Part shown: positions 34,422-44,693 of the stretch, piece after piece
How the letters are laid out: each line of letters opens with the position of its first letter
Position numbering within the stretch: the first letter of the stretch is position 1
Assembly (NCBI GenBank): GCA_902606115.1
Contig: CACLFM010000008.1
Coordinates: forward strand, 1-55,084
Length of the DNA: 55,084 bases
Direction: 5' to 3'
Origin: an uncultured Pelagibacteraceae bacterium
GTDB taxonomy: Bacteria > Pseudomonadota > Alphaproteobacteria > Pelagibacterales > Pelagibacteraceae
Translations under genes and position numbers: made by a program
Notes under the pieces: model-generated
The model's input: only the letters and a program-made list of their open reading frames with translations
Told to the model about the DNA's origin: nothing
Database searches by the model: none

Positions 34422-35503
34422 TTCTTTTCGACATAAATAGACTGACTAGGAAAAGCAAAAGAGGCTTTGTTTTTTTCTACTATCTGTTTAATTTCAATAG
34501 CCAATTTTTCTTTAACTTTTAACCACTCACTCCAACTATTTGTTTTAGTGAAGCACCTTACATACATATCAATTGAGCTGTCTGAAAATTTATCTACTCT
34601 TACTGCAAGTCCAATCTTTTTATCATAATCGTCATTATCATTGATATGAGTTTCTATTTGATCTCTAATATTTTTTAGTTGATCAACTGTAGTATCGTAT
34701 TGCAAAGTGATTATCCAACTTATAAGCCAATTTGTAGTTTGGCTTACATTAACAACTGCATTTTCTGCAAACTGAAAATTTGGGATTATAGCTAATGATT
34801 TATCAAATTTTCTTATTGTTGTTGATCTAAATCCAATTTTTTCAACAATTCCTTCAATTGTACCCTCGACTAGTATCCAGTCGCCCATTTTGAATCTTTT
34901 TTCTACAAGAACTAAAATTCCAGATATTAAATTTTTAAACAAGTCCTGTGCCCCAAGTGCAACAGCAACGCCAAATAGACCTAGTCCTGCAATAATAGGA
35001 CCTATTTTTATTCCCCATAATTCAAGAACTGCCGCAGCGCCTAAAATAAATATAAGAATTTTGAGAGATTTAATTATCCATCCTATTAATTCTCTTGTGA
35101 GAATTTTATCTAGTCCGCTTAAAATATATGAGATTGGCTCAATCACCTGATGTATAACCCAAAACAGCAGAATAGTTATTAAAGTCCTATTTATAGTGTC
35201 TACAAAAGACCTCGTGTCTTCTGTAAATGTCATGTAATAGCTTGCAAAGAAAAAGCCTAAAACTATAGGCAGAAATCTTGCTGGTCCCACCATTGCTTGA
35301 ACAAATGTGTCATCTAGTTTGTTTGTAGTTTTTTTAGAGATTAATTCTAATTTTTTAATTATTAACTTACTAATCAATCCTCTAAAAATTAAAAAAATAA
35401 AAAAAATTACTAATCCAATTAATATTTGTCCAATATTAATTCCTAATATTCCTTTATCCCAAACTGATAAAAATAAATTTTTTAAATTAATAAAAACTTC
35501 CAT
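34418..35503 (-). CDS. MscS-family mechanosensitive ion channel
   Basis: A 361-aa membrane protein with about five N-terminal helices (10-190), then the MscS pore and vestibule: LGLFGVAVALGAQDLFKNLISG at about 173-194, followed by FKMGDWILVEGTIEGIVEKIGFRSTTIR and IIPNFQFAENAVVNVS. It releases solutes upon hypo-osmotic stress. It lies between hemD and yggT on one strand, with 3 bases to hemD and a 4-base overlap with yggT. Complete length for a mid-size MscS protein. Confidence 0.93.
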   Translation of the reverse strand: MEVFINLKNLFLSVWDKGILGINIGQILIGLVIFFIFLIFRGLISKLIIKKLELISKKTTNKLDDTFVQAMVGPARFLPIVLGFFFASYYMTFTEDTRSFVDTINRTLITILLFWVIHQVIEPISYILSGLDKILTRELIGWIIKSLKILIFILGAAAVLELWGIKIGPIIAGLGLFGVAVALGAQDLFKNLISGILVLVEKRFKMGDWILVEGTIEGIVEKIGFRSTTIRKFDKSLAIIPNFQFAENAVVNVSQTTNWLISWIITLQYDTTVDQLKNIRDQIETHINDNDDYDKKIGLAVRVDKFSDSSIDMYVRCFTKTNSWSEWLKVKEKLAIEIKQIVEKNKASFAFPSQSIYVEKK

Positions 35504-35506
35504 TTT

Positions 35507-36205
35507 CTAAATTTTATATAATAAAAATTCTTCTTCGCCAGGATTAAATAAAAAAATTTTTTTCCATTTAATTATATTTAAAACTGATGAGGTTTTTTCA
35601 CCTATACACATTAAGTTAGTATTCATCCAGTAGTCAACTAATTCATATTTTTTTATTAAATTTAAAAAGCTTTTTGCGCTATTTTCTGAATAAACATATA
35701 CTAAATCTGGCATATCATTCTTTAAAGACTGTAAAAATGATAAGTCTAAATTTTCATTATGTTTGACGCTGTAATTTATTAATCGCTTAACATTATATCC
35801 TTCTGAAATTAATTCTTTATCTAAAGGATATGATACAATTTCACCACTCACATATAATACTTTGTTATCTTTAATTGATAAATTTCGTTGAACCAACTCT
35901 TTCAAATTTTTTACATTTCCATCTGCTGCAATTATATTTTGAAAACCATTTGATCTTGCAGTTTTTTCAGTGGAAGATCCAACACAAAAACATAAAATAT
36001 TTTTATTAATTTTTTTTAAATCTAAAAATTTTATAGAATTAGAGCTAGTAAAGATTAATGCATTAAAACTATTTAAATTTATTAGATTATAGTTTTCTTT
36101 TTTAACCTCCAACAATGGTAAATTTGAAACTTTAATACTATTAAATTTAAGTTTTTGGATTAAATCAATTGAGTCCTCGATGTTACGAGTTAATAATACA
36201 TGCAT
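35507..36205 (-). CDS. hemD: Uroporphyrinogen-III synthase (divergent)
   Basis: A 232-aa protein following hemC by 4 bases. HemD sequences are poorly conserved; this one shows VLLTRNIEDSIDL at the start, ALIFTSSNSIKFL near residue 50 and YSENSAKSFLNLI near 155, all matching typical positions. It cyclises hydroxymethylbilane to uroporphyrinogen III. Position after hemC makes the call safe. Confidence 0.9.
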   Translation of the reverse strand: MHVLLTRNIEDSIDLIQKLKFNSIKVSNLPLLEVKKENYNLINLNSFNALIFTSSNSIKFLDLKKINKNILCFCVGSSTEKTARSNGFQNIIAADGNVKNLKELVQRNLSIKDNKVLYVSGEIVSYPLDKELISEGYNVKRLINYSVKHNENLDLSFLQSLKNDMPDLVYVYSENSAKSFLNLIKKYELVDYWMNTNLMCIGEKTSSVLNIIKWKKIFLFNPGEEEFLLYKI

Positions 36206-36209
36206 GTTT

Positions 36210-37118
36210 TTATCTATATTTAAATTTAGATTTTTGTCTTAAATACTTTCCTACAATATTTCCAATATTTATTGCATTTTTTAACTTATCAGTGTGTTTA
36301 TAGTAATATCTTATTTTTCCATCAATAGAGAATAGCTCAGCTTTTAAAATTAAATTTTTTTTTTTAATTTTTGAATAAATGCCTACTGCAGTACTACAGT
36401 CTCCTTTGAGTACTTTCAAAACTTTTCTTTCTGCAATAGCTCTAATACTTGTATCTTTATGATTAATTTTTTTTAAAATCTTATTAATTCTAATATCATT
36501 TTTTCTTGCTTGTAATGATATAATGCCTTGACCAGCAGCAGGTATAATTTTATTGCAATCAAATTCTTGTGTAATTAGATTTGACAATTTTAAAAACTTT
36601 AAACCAGCCTTAGCTAGAACAATGGCATCATATTTTTTTTTGAACATTTTTTTTATTCTGCTATCAATATTTCCTCTAATGAGTTTAAATCTAAGATCTG
36701 GTCTTAGTAATTTTAGTTGAAATTCTCTCCTAAAAGAAGACGTTCCTATTATCGAATTTTTTTTTAAATTCTCAAAAGTTAAATTATTTTTACTAATCAT
36801 TACTTCATTAGGTGGGTTTCTTTTAAGAAAAGCACTTATCACTAGACCGGGTGTTTTTTGATATGGCATGTCTTTTAATGAATGCACTGCAATATCAATC
36901 TTCTTTAAAATTAGTTCTTTCTCAATATTCTTAATAAACTCTCCTTTGCCACCAATTTCTGAAGTTCTACAATTTAAAATTTTGTCCCCCTTTGTAACTA
37001 TTTTTTTTAATTCAACTTTTCCAGAGTAATATTTTTTGATTTCTTTTATTGCAAGTTCTGCATATTTAATTGCTAATTTACTACCCCTGCTTCCGATAAT
37101 TATTTTTTTTTTATTCAT
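36210..37118 (-). CDS. hemC: Hydroxymethylbilane synthase (porphobilinogen deaminase)
   Basis: A 302-aa tetrapyrrole enzyme that polymerises porphobilinogen. Visible are GSRGSKLAIKYA at 9-20, HSLKDMPY at 79-86, RGNIDSR at 148-154 and the dipyrromethane-cofactor cysteine Cys241 in KGDCSTAVG. The usual Arg-rich substrate-binding regions are kept. It is divergent from tsaD across 35 bases and co-directional with hemD. This hemC/hemD versus tsaD layout is common in alphaproteobacteria. Confidence 0.97.
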   Translation of the reverse strand: MNKKKIIIGSRGSKLAIKYAELAIKEIKKYYSGKVELKKIVTKGDKILNCRTSEIGGKGEFIKNIEKELILKKIDIAVHSLKDMPYQKTPGLVISAFLKRNPPNEVMISKNNLTFENLKKNSIIGTSSFRREFQLKLLRPDLRFKLIRGNIDSRIKKMFKKKYDAIVLAKAGLKFLKLSNLITQEFDCNKIIPAAGQGIISLQARKNDIRINKILKKINHKDTSIRAIAERKVLKVLKGDCSTAVGIYSKIKKKNLILKAELFSIDGKIRYYYKHTDKLKNAINIGNIVGKYLRQKSKFKYR

Positions 37119-37153
37119 AATTTTTTAAATTACCTATATTAATTAAATTATTT

Positions 37154-38221
37154 ATGAAAAAAAAAATACTTATAATGGGTATAGAAACAAGCTGTGATGA
37201 GACTGCAGTCTCTATAATTGAGGATAATGGAAGAAAACCACCAAAAATATTAGCTAATATTATCTCAAGTCAGGTAGAAGTTCATAAAAAATTTGGTGGA
37301 GTAGTGCCTGAATTAGCTGCTAGAAGCCATTTAGAAAAAATTGAAATGATTACAAAAAAAGCATTAAAAATTAGTAAGATTAAATTAAAAGATTTAGATG
37401 CTATATCTGCCACAGCAGGTCCAGGTTTAATAGTGTGCTTATCAGTTGGATTTAACTTTGCAAAAGCACTTTGCATAGCATTAAAAAAACCTTTGATAGC
37501 GGTAAATCACTTAGAGGGTCATGCATTAAGTCCTATGTTTGAAAAAAATTTGGATTATCCATATTTGCTTTTATTAATTTCAGGAGGTCATACTCAATTT
37601 CTCATAGTTAAAGGTTTGGGAAAGTATAAAAGAATAGGCACAACAATTGATGATGCTCTTGGTGAGGCTTTTGATAAAACTGCAAAAATGTTAGGTTTTG
37701 GATTCCCGGGGGGGCCTAAAATAGAGAAATACTCAAAAAAAGGAAATCCAAATAAATTTAATCTTCCTAAGCCTATAATTAATAAAGGTGGATGTAATTT
37801 ATCCTTTGCAGGATTAAAAACAGCAGTTCTTAGATCTAAAATTTTACTTAAAACAAAAAAAGACAAGTATGATTTAGCTGCATCTTTCCAAGCAACAGTC
37901 TTAAAAATTATTTATAAAAAAACAAAGATAGCAATTAGAGATTTTAGAAAAGTTGCAAAAAGTAAATCGTTAGTAGTCGCTGGTGGAGTGGCAGCAAATA
38001 AAGAAATTAGAAAAATAATTAATAAATTGTGTAATGAGGAAAATTTTAATCCTTTTTTTCCAGCTGAAAAATTATGCAGTGATAATGCTGCTATGATTGC
38101 TATGGCAGGATTAAAAAAATTTAAAAAAAAAAAGTTTGATAAATTAAATTTTTCCATAAGACCTAGATGGCCTTTAGATGAAAATGCAAAATTTTTGAAG
38201 GGGTCTGGAGTTAAATTATAA
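37154..38221 (+). CDS. tsaD: tRNA N6-threonylcarbamoyladenosine transferase TsaD
   Basis: A 355-aa enzyme that places the threonylcarbamoyl group on A37 of ANN-decoding tRNAs. The start GIETSCDETAVSI (9-21) and the metal-binding motif HLEGH (119-123) are clear; GGVAANKEIR and the SDNAAMIAMAG end segment are also present. The 3' end overlaps the convergent GT41 gene by 6 bases. tsaB and tsaE are not in this window. Confidence 0.97.
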   Translation: MKKKILIMGIETSCDETAVSIIEDNGRKPPKILANIISSQVEVHKKFGGVVPELAARSHLEKIEMITKKALKISKIKLKDLDAISATAGPGLIVCLSVGFNFAKALCIALKKPLIAVNHLEGHALSPMFEKNLDYPYLLLLISGGHTQFLIVKGLGKYKRIGTTIDDALGEAFDKTAKMLGFGFPGGPKIEKYSKKGNPNKFNLPKPIINKGGCNLSFAGLKTAVLRSKILLKTKKDKYDLAASFQATVLKIIYKKTKIAIRDFRKVAKSKSLVVAGGVAANKEIRKIINKLCNEENFNPFFPAEKLCSDNAAMIAMAGLKKFKKKKFDKLNFSIRPRWPLDENAKFLKGSGVKL

Positions 38222-40195
38222 ATAAATATCTTCTGGGATTTTTTTATGAAAGTGATTTTGAAAAACTATTTCATACGCTTGCTCTAAATTTTTTGTATAT
38301 AATTTACTATTAAATAATGGGTTAATATCTCTAAAAGTGTTTAATTTGTTTTTTAGCTGTTTTAAATATTTTTCATCATTTGCAATTTTTATAGCTTTAC
38401 TTACGTACTCTTCATCTGAGTGGGTAATTAATTCATCTAAATCACTTGTTTTTAATAAACTTGAGGCGACTCTGCTGTGAAACGATTTTCCTATTTTTGT
38501 TAACACGGGTACACCAGCCCAGATGGAATCATTACACGTGGTGTGGGCATTATATGGAAATGTGTCCAAAAATAAGTCTGCAAAGTTAATTCTAGCTAAA
38601 TGTTCTTTTACAGGCATCGACTCGCTGAATATAATTCTTCCAGAATTTATTTTATTCTTTTCAAACTCTTCTTTTAAATTTTTTTTAAATTTATCATTTT
38701 TTGAAAGAAGCCACAATACACTTTTTGGCGTTTTTTTTAAAATTTCTACCCAAAGGTTAAAGGCCGTCTTAAAAATTTTTTGATTAGAATTAAAACAACA
38801 AAAAATAAATTTATCATCTGGTAAATTAAATTGTTGTTTCGTGAATTTTTTTTCTGATATATAGCGTTCCTTTTCTGAAGGTTGATATGAGTTTGGTAAA
38901 TAAATTATTTTTTCTGAATAAAATTTTTTTTCATCTTCTTGAATTAAGTTTTTATCAGCAATAATATAATCAATCTTGTCGGTTCCTGAAGTCCCTGGGT
39001 AGCCTAAAAAATTTATTTGAATAGGAGCGCATTTTTTTAAAAAAATTTCCATACGATTTTCAAAACCTCCTGTATGCCCCATTAAATCAATTGCTATGTC
39101 TATTTCTAAGTCTCTTGAAAAATTTACAATTTCCTCATCACTCTTATTAGAAACATCGTGATATTCGTGGAAAGCTTTTTTAAGCCTTAAATGGTAATCG
39201 TCATCTGGCTTATGTTTTTTTCCAAAATAAAAACCATGTACATTAAATTTTGATTTATCATGTAACTCGATTGTTCTTGATATAAGATGGCCCACAGGGT
39301 GATTTCTAAAATCTGCAGAATAGTAGCCAATATTTATCTTTTCTTTTTCTTTTAAATTAGATAATTCAATTTTTTTGTTAAGTCCAAAATTTTTGAAATT
39401 TATAAATATTTCTGCTGATTTTCTAAGCAAAGATGGTGAGTCAAAAATATAGGACACTGTTAATGGATCTGCTACTTCCTTTTCATTATTAGTTTTAGTA
39501 AATATTTCTTTACAATTGTTTTCTATTTTATCCCAATCACCATTTAAAAGTTTGTCAAAAACAATTTTACCTAAAACAAAGGGGTAGTCGGGCTCAATTA
39601 AATAAGCACTTTTATAAGAATTAATCGCCTCTGTTTCTTTGCCAAGATCAGACAAAACTAATGCCTTTTCACTATAAAAAAAAGCATCATAAGGAAATTG
39701 GATAATCATATCGTTTAAAAATTTTAAAATTTCTTGTTTTTTTTTCATCACTTTCAGAAGATGTAATTTGCTTTTAACTGGTGGTAGATAGCCAGGTTTG
39801 AGCTGTATAGACTTGTTTAGATATGAAAGTGCATTTTCATAATTTTGTATCTTATAATATACATCACTAATTCCGTATGATGCTTCAAAATAATCTGGCT
39901 TAAGTTTTAATGCTCGGTTGAAATATCTTATTGCATCCTCAAACTTATCTAATTTGGAGTATATATTTGCTAGATTATTTAAAGGAAAAACATAATCAGG
40001 TTTTATTTTAAGTATTTGTTTATATAGCTTAATTGCATCTTCATAATTTTCAAGTCTAAATAAAATATAGCCATAGATATTTAAGAATTCGTGATTTTGC
40101 TCTAGATCTTTTTTAATGGCGTCACCGATAATCTTTGCATCATTAAATTTATTAAGTTTAATTAATTCTAAAATTTTATTAATTTTGTCTTTCAT
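38216..40195 (-). CDS. TPR O-linked N-acetylglucosaminyltransferase-like protein (GT41)
   Basis: A 659-aa protein with about five TPR units in residues 1-200 (e.g. PLNNLANIYSKLDKFEDAIRYF) and a full OGT-type catalytic region: NIGYYSADFRNHPVGHL near 289-305, IDLMGHTGGF, FLGYPGTSGTDKIDYI, CCFNSNQKIFKTAF and FLDTFPYNAHTTCND-SIWAGVPVLT. The motif set is closer to classical OGT than the gene at 31617. It probably glycosylates protein; target unknown. No glycan-biosynthesis cluster surrounds it. Convergent with tsaD (6-base overlap). Confidence 0.9.
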   Translation of the reverse strand: MKDKINKILELIKLNKFNDAKIIGDAIKKDLEQNHEFLNIYGYILFRLENYEDAIKLYKQILKIKPDYVFPLNNLANIYSKLDKFEDAIRYFNRALKLKPDYFEASYGISDVYYKIQNYENALSYLNKSIQLKPGYLPPVKSKLHLLKVMKKKQEILKFLNDMIIQFPYDAFFYSEKALVLSDLGKETEAINSYKSAYLIEPDYPFVLGKIVFDKLLNGDWDKIENNCKEIFTKTNNEKEVADPLTVSYIFDSPSLLRKSAEIFINFKNFGLNKKIELSNLKEKEKINIGYYSADFRNHPVGHLISRTIELHDKSKFNVHGFYFGKKHKPDDDYHLRLKKAFHEYHDVSNKSDEEIVNFSRDLEIDIAIDLMGHTGGFENRMEIFLKKCAPIQINFLGYPGTSGTDKIDYIIADKNLIQEDEKKFYSEKIIYLPNSYQPSEKERYISEKKFTKQQFNLPDDKFIFCCFNSNQKIFKTAFNLWVEILKKTPKSVLWLLSKNDKFKKNLKEEFEKNKINSGRIIFSESMPVKEHLARINFADLFLDTFPYNAHTTCNDSIWAGVPVLTKIGKSFHSRVASSLLKTSDLDELITHSDEEYVSKAIKIANDEKYLKQLKNKLNTFRDINPLFNSKLYTKNLEQAYEIVFQNHFHKKIPEDIYL

Positions 40196-40350
40196 AATGA
40201 TTAAATTTTATTATTATTTTATATTAAATTTTAATAATTAAAATAAGTTAAAATAATTTATTAAAATGATATATTGGTTAACGACATATAAAATATAAGA
40301 GTGTATTGTGTTTGGTATAGTACGACTCAAATGATCTATATAAAATATTA

Positions 40351-41181
40351 ATGACAAAAGTAAATTTCAATAATAAGAAAACTAATTTTTTTCAAATTGC
40401 TTCTTTCGTTAGGAAGCATAATTTAGATCATTCAAATATTTTAGAACAAGCTTTTCATCAAGAAGTATTACTGGATGATAATAAAAATTTACTTTCAAAT
40501 TTTATAGATTCTACCAAAAATAAAAAAGATATTAAATCTCAGTTATACCAAGATGCATTTGCATCTTTCGTAGTAGGAGATAAATTCGATAAAACTTTTT
40601 TTGAATTTGGTGCAACTAATGGATTAGATTTATCTAACTCTTACATACTTGAGTCCCTGCTAAATTGGAACGGAGCTCTTTCAGAACCTAGTCCACAATG
40701 GCACAGTGAATTAAAAAAAAATAGACCTAACACAAATGTAATAACTGATTGTATATGGTCTGAGAGTGGAAAAGAATTGGATTTCTTCGTTTCTGACATT
40801 GGTGTTCTTTCCTCTCTAGATAGTTTTAAAGAAAGCGATAAAATTTCTATGCCAGGGAACACAAACGCAAGAATAAAAAATGGTAAAATTGTATCTGTTA
40901 AAACAATTTCTTTGAATCATGTTGTTGAAAAGGAATTCAAATTTAAACCGCCATCTTACATATCTGTAGATACAGAAGGATCAGAGTATGAAATTTTAAA
41001 AGTTTTTGATTTCAAAAAGTTTCGCCCAGTTGTATTTACGATAGAACATAATTTTACAGAACTACAATTAAAAATTGATGAACTTATGAAGGCAAACGAT
41101 TATTTGAGAGTTTTTAAGAAAATAACCGCATTTGATGCATGGTATATTTCTAGAGAAGCTTTTGAATTATTAGATAAATAA
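40351..41181 (+). CDS. FkbM family methyltransferase
   Basis: A 276-aa class I SAM-dependent methyltransferase-like protein. The SAM loop region is FFEFGATNGLDLSNS at about 83-97, the usual DxGANxGxxS altered to EFGATNG; later SEPSPQWHSEL and the FkbM signature YISVDTEGSEYEIL near residue 202. Homologues methylate glycans or antibiotic moieties. The 155-base gap upstream is AT-rich and I see no gene in it. It precedes the EVE-domain gene by 19 bases. Confidence 0.85.
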   Translation: MTKVNFNNKKTNFFQIASFVRKHNLDHSNILEQAFHQEVLLDDNKNLLSNFIDSTKNKKDIKSQLYQDAFASFVVGDKFDKTFFEFGATNGLDLSNSYILESLLNWNGALSEPSPQWHSELKKNRPNTNVITDCIWSESGKELDFFVSDIGVLSSLDSFKESDKISMPGNTNARIKNGKIVSVKTISLNHVVEKEFKFKPPSYISVDTEGSEYEILKVFDFKKFRPVVFTIEHNFTELQLKIDELMKANDYLRVFKKITAFDAWYISREAFELLDK

Positions 41182-41200
41182 ACATTGGAGAAACAATCAG

Positions 41201-41614
41201 ATGAAGTACTGGTTAATTAAATCAGAACCTAATGTATGGTCGATTGATCAACAAATAAAAGCTGGTATTAAAGGTGTGGATTGGGACGGAGTAAGAAATT
41301 TTCAAGCCGCTAACAATTTAAAAAAAATGCAAGTTGATGATTTGTGTTTTTTTTATCACTCCAACATAGGTAAGGAAATTGTTGGGATTGTAAGAGTTAT
41401 AAAAACAGCCTATGTTGATCCAACAGATAAAATGGGGAAGTTTGTGGCAGTAAAAGTAAGGTTTGAAAAAAAATTGAAAAACCCTATCAGCTTACAAAAT
41501 ATAAGGAAAGTAAAGGATCTACAACATTTGCCACTGATAAAACAAAGCAGATTATCAGTAATGCCTATTGACTCTAAAAGCTGGAAGATTTTAAATAGGT
41601 TGGGAAATATCTAA
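41201..41614 (+). CDS. EVE domain protein
   Basis: A 137-aa single-domain protein of the EVE/thymocyte nuclear protein 1 family, related to PUA folds. Motifs [31 protein letters not shown] and DLCFFYHSN match the family's modified-base-binding pocket region. EVE domains bind modified nucleobases in DNA or RNA. It has a GGAG site about 8 bases upstream. It precedes acs by 10 bases. Confidence 0.92.
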   Translation: MKYWLIKSEPNVWSIDQQIKAGIKGVDWDGVRNFQAANNLKKMQVDDLCFFYHSNIGKEIVGIVRVIKTAYVDPTDKMGKFVAVKVRFEKKLKNPISLQNIRKVKDLQHLPLIKQSRLSVMPIDSKSWKILNRLGNI

Positions 41615-41624
41615 AAAAAAAATT

Positions 41625-43688
41625 ATGGCTAAAAAAAAAAAAAATAAGAAAAAAGCTAAGAAAAGAAAAAAAATTATAAAAAAAAGTAATAAAAGCAAAA
41701 GGCCTAAGTTAAAAAAGAAAAAAGTAAAAAAATTAAAAAATAATAATAAATCTGTTGAAAAAGTATATAAAGTTAAATCTGAGTGGCTAAAAAAAGCACT
41801 TGTAAGCAAGAATGTCTATGAAAAAAAGTATAACCATTCTTTAAAAGATAATGATGGGTTTTGGAGAAAAGAGGGCAAAAGGATTACTTGGATTAAACCA
41901 TATACAAAAATAAAAGACGTAAAATATAGTACCTCAGATGTAAACATTAAATGGTTTTACGATGGTACATTAAATGCCTCAACGAATTGTATAGACAGGC
42001 ATCTAAAAAATAATAAAGATAAAACAGCAATAATGTGGGTTGGAGATGATCCAAAATCACAGAAAAAAATTACATATAAGCAATTACATAATGAAGTTTG
42101 CAAAATTGCAAATGGTTTGAAAGAAATTGGAGTACAAAAAGGGGATAGAGTCACCATTTATTTAACAATGATACCTGAGCTAGCTTATACTATGTTAGCT
42201 TGTGCAAGAATTGGTGCTATCCATTCTATAATTTTTGGTGGTTTTTCTCCTGACAGTATAGCTGGACGTATAAATGATTGTGATTCAGATTTTGTCGTAA
42301 CAGCTGATGAAGGTGTAAGAGGTGGTAAAACTATTCCATTGAAGTCTATTACAGATGAAGCACTATTAAATTGTCCAAATGTTAAAAAGTGTGTTGTAGT
42401 TAAAAGAACAGGCAACGACATAAGTTGGGATAGTAGCAGAGACGTCTGGTATCACGATATTACAAAAAATGTTTCATCATATTGTGAACCTGAGGAAATG
42501 AGTGCTGAAGATCCTCTTTTTATTTTATACACTTCAGGATCTACTGGAAAACCAAAGGGAGTACTTCATACTACTGGTGGCTATATGGTTTACGCATCAA
42601 TGACTCACCAATATATTTTTAATTATAAACCGAAAGATATTTACTGGTGTACAGCAGATATTGGTTGGGTGACAGGCCATAGCTATATTATTTATGGACC
42701 TTTGGCCAATGGTGCAACCACCATTATGTTTGAGGGAATACCAACTTATCCTGACTCATCTAGGTGGTGGCAAATTATAGATAAATATAAAGTTAATATT
42801 TTCTATACAGCTCCAACTGCAATAAGAGCTTTGATGAGAGAAGGCGATAAGCCCGTTAAAAAAACTTCTAGAAAAACTCTAAAATTATTAGGCACAGTTG
42901 GTGAGCCAATAAATCCTGAGGCATGGGAGTGGTATTACAAAACTATAGGGGACTCAAGGTGTCCAATTGTTGATACTTGGTGGCAGACAGAAACTGGCGG
43001 TATTTTAATCAGTCCTCAAACTGGGGCAATAGATCTTAAGCCAGGCTCGGCTACAAAACCATTCTATGGTATTAAACCGGTTATAGTTGATAAAGAAGGA
43101 AAGATCTTAAAAGGAGAAGCACAAGGAAGGTTGTGTATCGCTCAGTCTTGGCCAGGACAAATGAGAACAGTTTACGGTGATCATAATAGATTTATCGAGA
43201 CTTACTTTTCACAATTTGATGGAAAATATTTTACTGGTGATGGATGTAGAAGAGATAAAGACGGTTACTACTGGATAACTGGGAGAGTTGATGATGTGAT
43301 CATTGTATCGGGTCATAACCTTGGAACCGCAGAAATTGAGAGTGCGTTTGTTGCTCATCCAAAAGTTGCTGAGGCAGCAGTAGTTGGATACCCACACGAC
43401 ATAAAAGGAAATGGTCTTTATTGTTATGTTACTCTTAACGTTGGAGAAAAAGCAGACGGAGACCTAGAGAGAGAACTAAAATTATGGGTAAGAAAACAGA
43501 TAGGGCCGATTGCTACTCCAGATCTAATTCATTTTTCTCCTGGATTACCAAAAACAAGGTCAGGAAAAATTATGAGAAGGATTTTAAGAAAAATAGCAGC
43601 TAATGAGCATGGTCAGCTTGGAGATACCACAACCTTAGCAGATCCAAGTGTTGTTCAAAGTTTAGTTGATGATAGAAAAAATATTTAA
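41625..43688 (+). CDS. acs: Acetyl-CoA synthetase with lysine-rich N-terminal extension
   Basis: It activates acetate to acetyl-CoA through an acetyl-adenylate. ATP loop [11 protein letters not shown] is near residue 300, WWQTETGG follows, and the acetylatable catalytic Lys648 sits in RSGKIMRR. At 687 aa it exceeds most Acs proteins by 35-45 residues: residues 1-42 contain 24 Lys and 2 Arg before family-like sequence begins ([18 protein letters not shown]). The only in-frame ATG upstream is the one used, and it is followed at once by GCT and a run of 14 A. The stop overlaps the convergent gene by 4 bases. An acetate-type symporter follows 1 kb downstream. Confidence 0.93.
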   Translation: MAKKKKNKKKAKKRKKIIKKSNKSKRPKLKKKKVKKLKNNNKSVEKVYKVKSEWLKKALVSKNVYEKKYNHSLKDNDGFWRKEGKRITWIKPYTKIKDVKYSTSDVNIKWFYDGTLNASTNCIDRHLKNNKDKTAIMWVGDDPKSQKKITYKQLHNEVCKIANGLKEIGVQKGDRVTIYLTMIPELAYTMLACARIGAIHSIIFGGFSPDSIAGRINDCDSDFVVTADEGVRGGKTIPLKSITDEALLNCPNVKKCVVVKRTGNDISWDSSRDVWYHDITKNVSSYCEPEEMSAEDPLFILYTSGSTGKPKGVLHTTGGYMVYASMTHQYIFNYKPKDIYWCTADIGWVTGHSYIIYGPLANGATTIMFEGIPTYPDSSRWWQIIDKYKVNIFYTAPTAIRALMREGDKPVKKTSRKTLKLLGTVGEPINPEAWEWYYKTIGDSRCPIVDTWWQTETGGILISPQTGAIDLKPGSATKPFYGIKPVIVDKEGKILKGEAQGRLCIAQSWPGQMRTVYGDHNRFIETYFSQFDGKYFTGDGCRRDKDGYYWITGRVDDVIIVSGHNLGTAEIESAFVAHPKVAEAAVVGYPHDIKGNGLYCYVTLNVGEKADGDLERELKLWVRKQIGPIATPDLIHFSPGLPKTRSGKIMRRILRKIAANEHGQLGDTTTLADPSVVQSLVDDRKNI

Positions 43689-44311
43689 AATTTTATAAGT
43701 TTTGCAAATTCATCTTTAATATTATCCCATTTGAGTATCATAGAATTCAAAACAATTTTTCTGTCTAAGGTTTTTAGTTCATCTGCAATAGGAGCCCATT
43801 TATAAAGTGATAGCGCGCTAGAGTTAAACGGAAGTGAATTAAAATATTTTTTCCAATCAATTTTTTCATATCTTTCTGAAAATGTTTTTCTTCCGTGAGC
43901 CGCTATTTCCTCTGGTAATCCATTTTTTAATTCTTCGTCTAAAATTGAATCATAAATCCTCCTAGATTTTTCAAAATCCTCTAAATTAAAATTATTATGA
44001 ATATATGAAAATGTGAAAAAGGTTAGGTCTTGTAAGGCTATAATATAAATATTCCATTTTGCTAAATTTATTGACTCAAGAAAAATATCATCGTTAAAAT
44101 GTAAAACATATTTAGTTCCCATTCTAGTTTTTAAATAATTGTATAAAGTTACTTGAGAAACCCATGCAGATCTTTTTTGAATAAATTCCTCCAAATCTAA
44201 AAAATTTCTTATTTTTTTTTTTGGTAAAATTGCCTTAAACAATGCAAAAAGATAAACTTTGAAGTCCTCGATTTTTATGTCTTTCAGATTGAATCTATAT
44301 TTTAGGCCCAT
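43685..44311 (-). CDS. Conserved hypothetical protein, 208 aa
   Basis: A soluble, mostly helical 208-aa protein without signal peptide. It starts [21 protein letters not shown] and ends [10 protein letters not shown]. No family is recognised. Visible features are a [10 protein letters not shown] segment near 91-100, many aromatic residues, and a [15 protein letters not shown] stretch near 140. It is convergent with acs (4-base overlap) and divergent from the DUF4212/symporter pair, so it lies between the two acetate genes, on the other strand. A role in acetate metabolism would be a guess. Confidence 0.7.
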   Translation of the reverse strand: MGLKYRFNLKDIKIEDFKVYLFALFKAILPKKKIRNFLDLEEFIQKRSAWVSQVTLYNYLKTRMGTKYVLHFNDDIFLESINLAKWNIYIIALQDLTFFTFSYIHNNFNLEDFEKSRRIYDSILDEELKNGLPEEIAAHGRKTFSERYEKIDWKKYFNSLPFNSSALSLYKWAPIADELKTLDRKIVLNSMILKWDNIKDEFAKLIKF

Positions 44312-44429
44312 ATATATACTTAAGGTTGAAATATATTACAAAATAGCAAAAAATACGAGAATTTTAGGGGTTCCAATATTTTTCAGAATGAGTAATCTTT
44401 CGTTTTTTAACCTATAGGGAGGGAAAAAA

Positions 44430-44693
44430 ATGTCAAAACAAGCACAACATTGGGAAAAGACTAGAGGCCTGCTTTTTATAACGCTAGCTATCTGGTTCGT
44501 TTTCTCTATTGGCATCTTTCTTTTCGGTGCCGAAATGCAATCATCATCTATAAGACCTTTTGGATATCCATTGTCATATTATATGACATGTCAAGGTTCT
44601 CTTGGAATTTTCGTAATACTAATTTTTTGGTTTGCGGGAAGACAAGAAAAGATTGATGAAGAGTTCGGCTTTTCTGAAAGAGAGGATGACTAA
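44430..44693 (+). CDS. DUF4212 symporter small subunit
   Basis: An 87-aa protein with two transmembrane helices (about 14-34 and 50-70) and an acidic tail. DUF4212 proteins are the small partner of VC_2705-type sodium:solute symporters, and the large partner follows with a one-base overlap (TAATG). Features include FRAMES such as WEKTRGLLFITLAIWF and PLSYYMTCQGSLGIFVILIF. A strong ribosome-binding site (AGGGAGGG) precedes the ATG. Confidence 0.88.
   Translation: MSKQAQHWEKTRGLLFITLAIWFVFSIGIFLFGAEMQSSSIRPFGYPLSYYMTCQGSLGIFVILIFWFAGRQEKIDEEFGFSEREDD

Noticed and set aside
40196-40350. 155-base gap between the GT41 gene and the FkbM gene, searched for a small gene or RNA
   Set aside because: Very AT-rich, no frame with start and ribosome-binding site, no stable hairpin; probably only the divergent promoter region.
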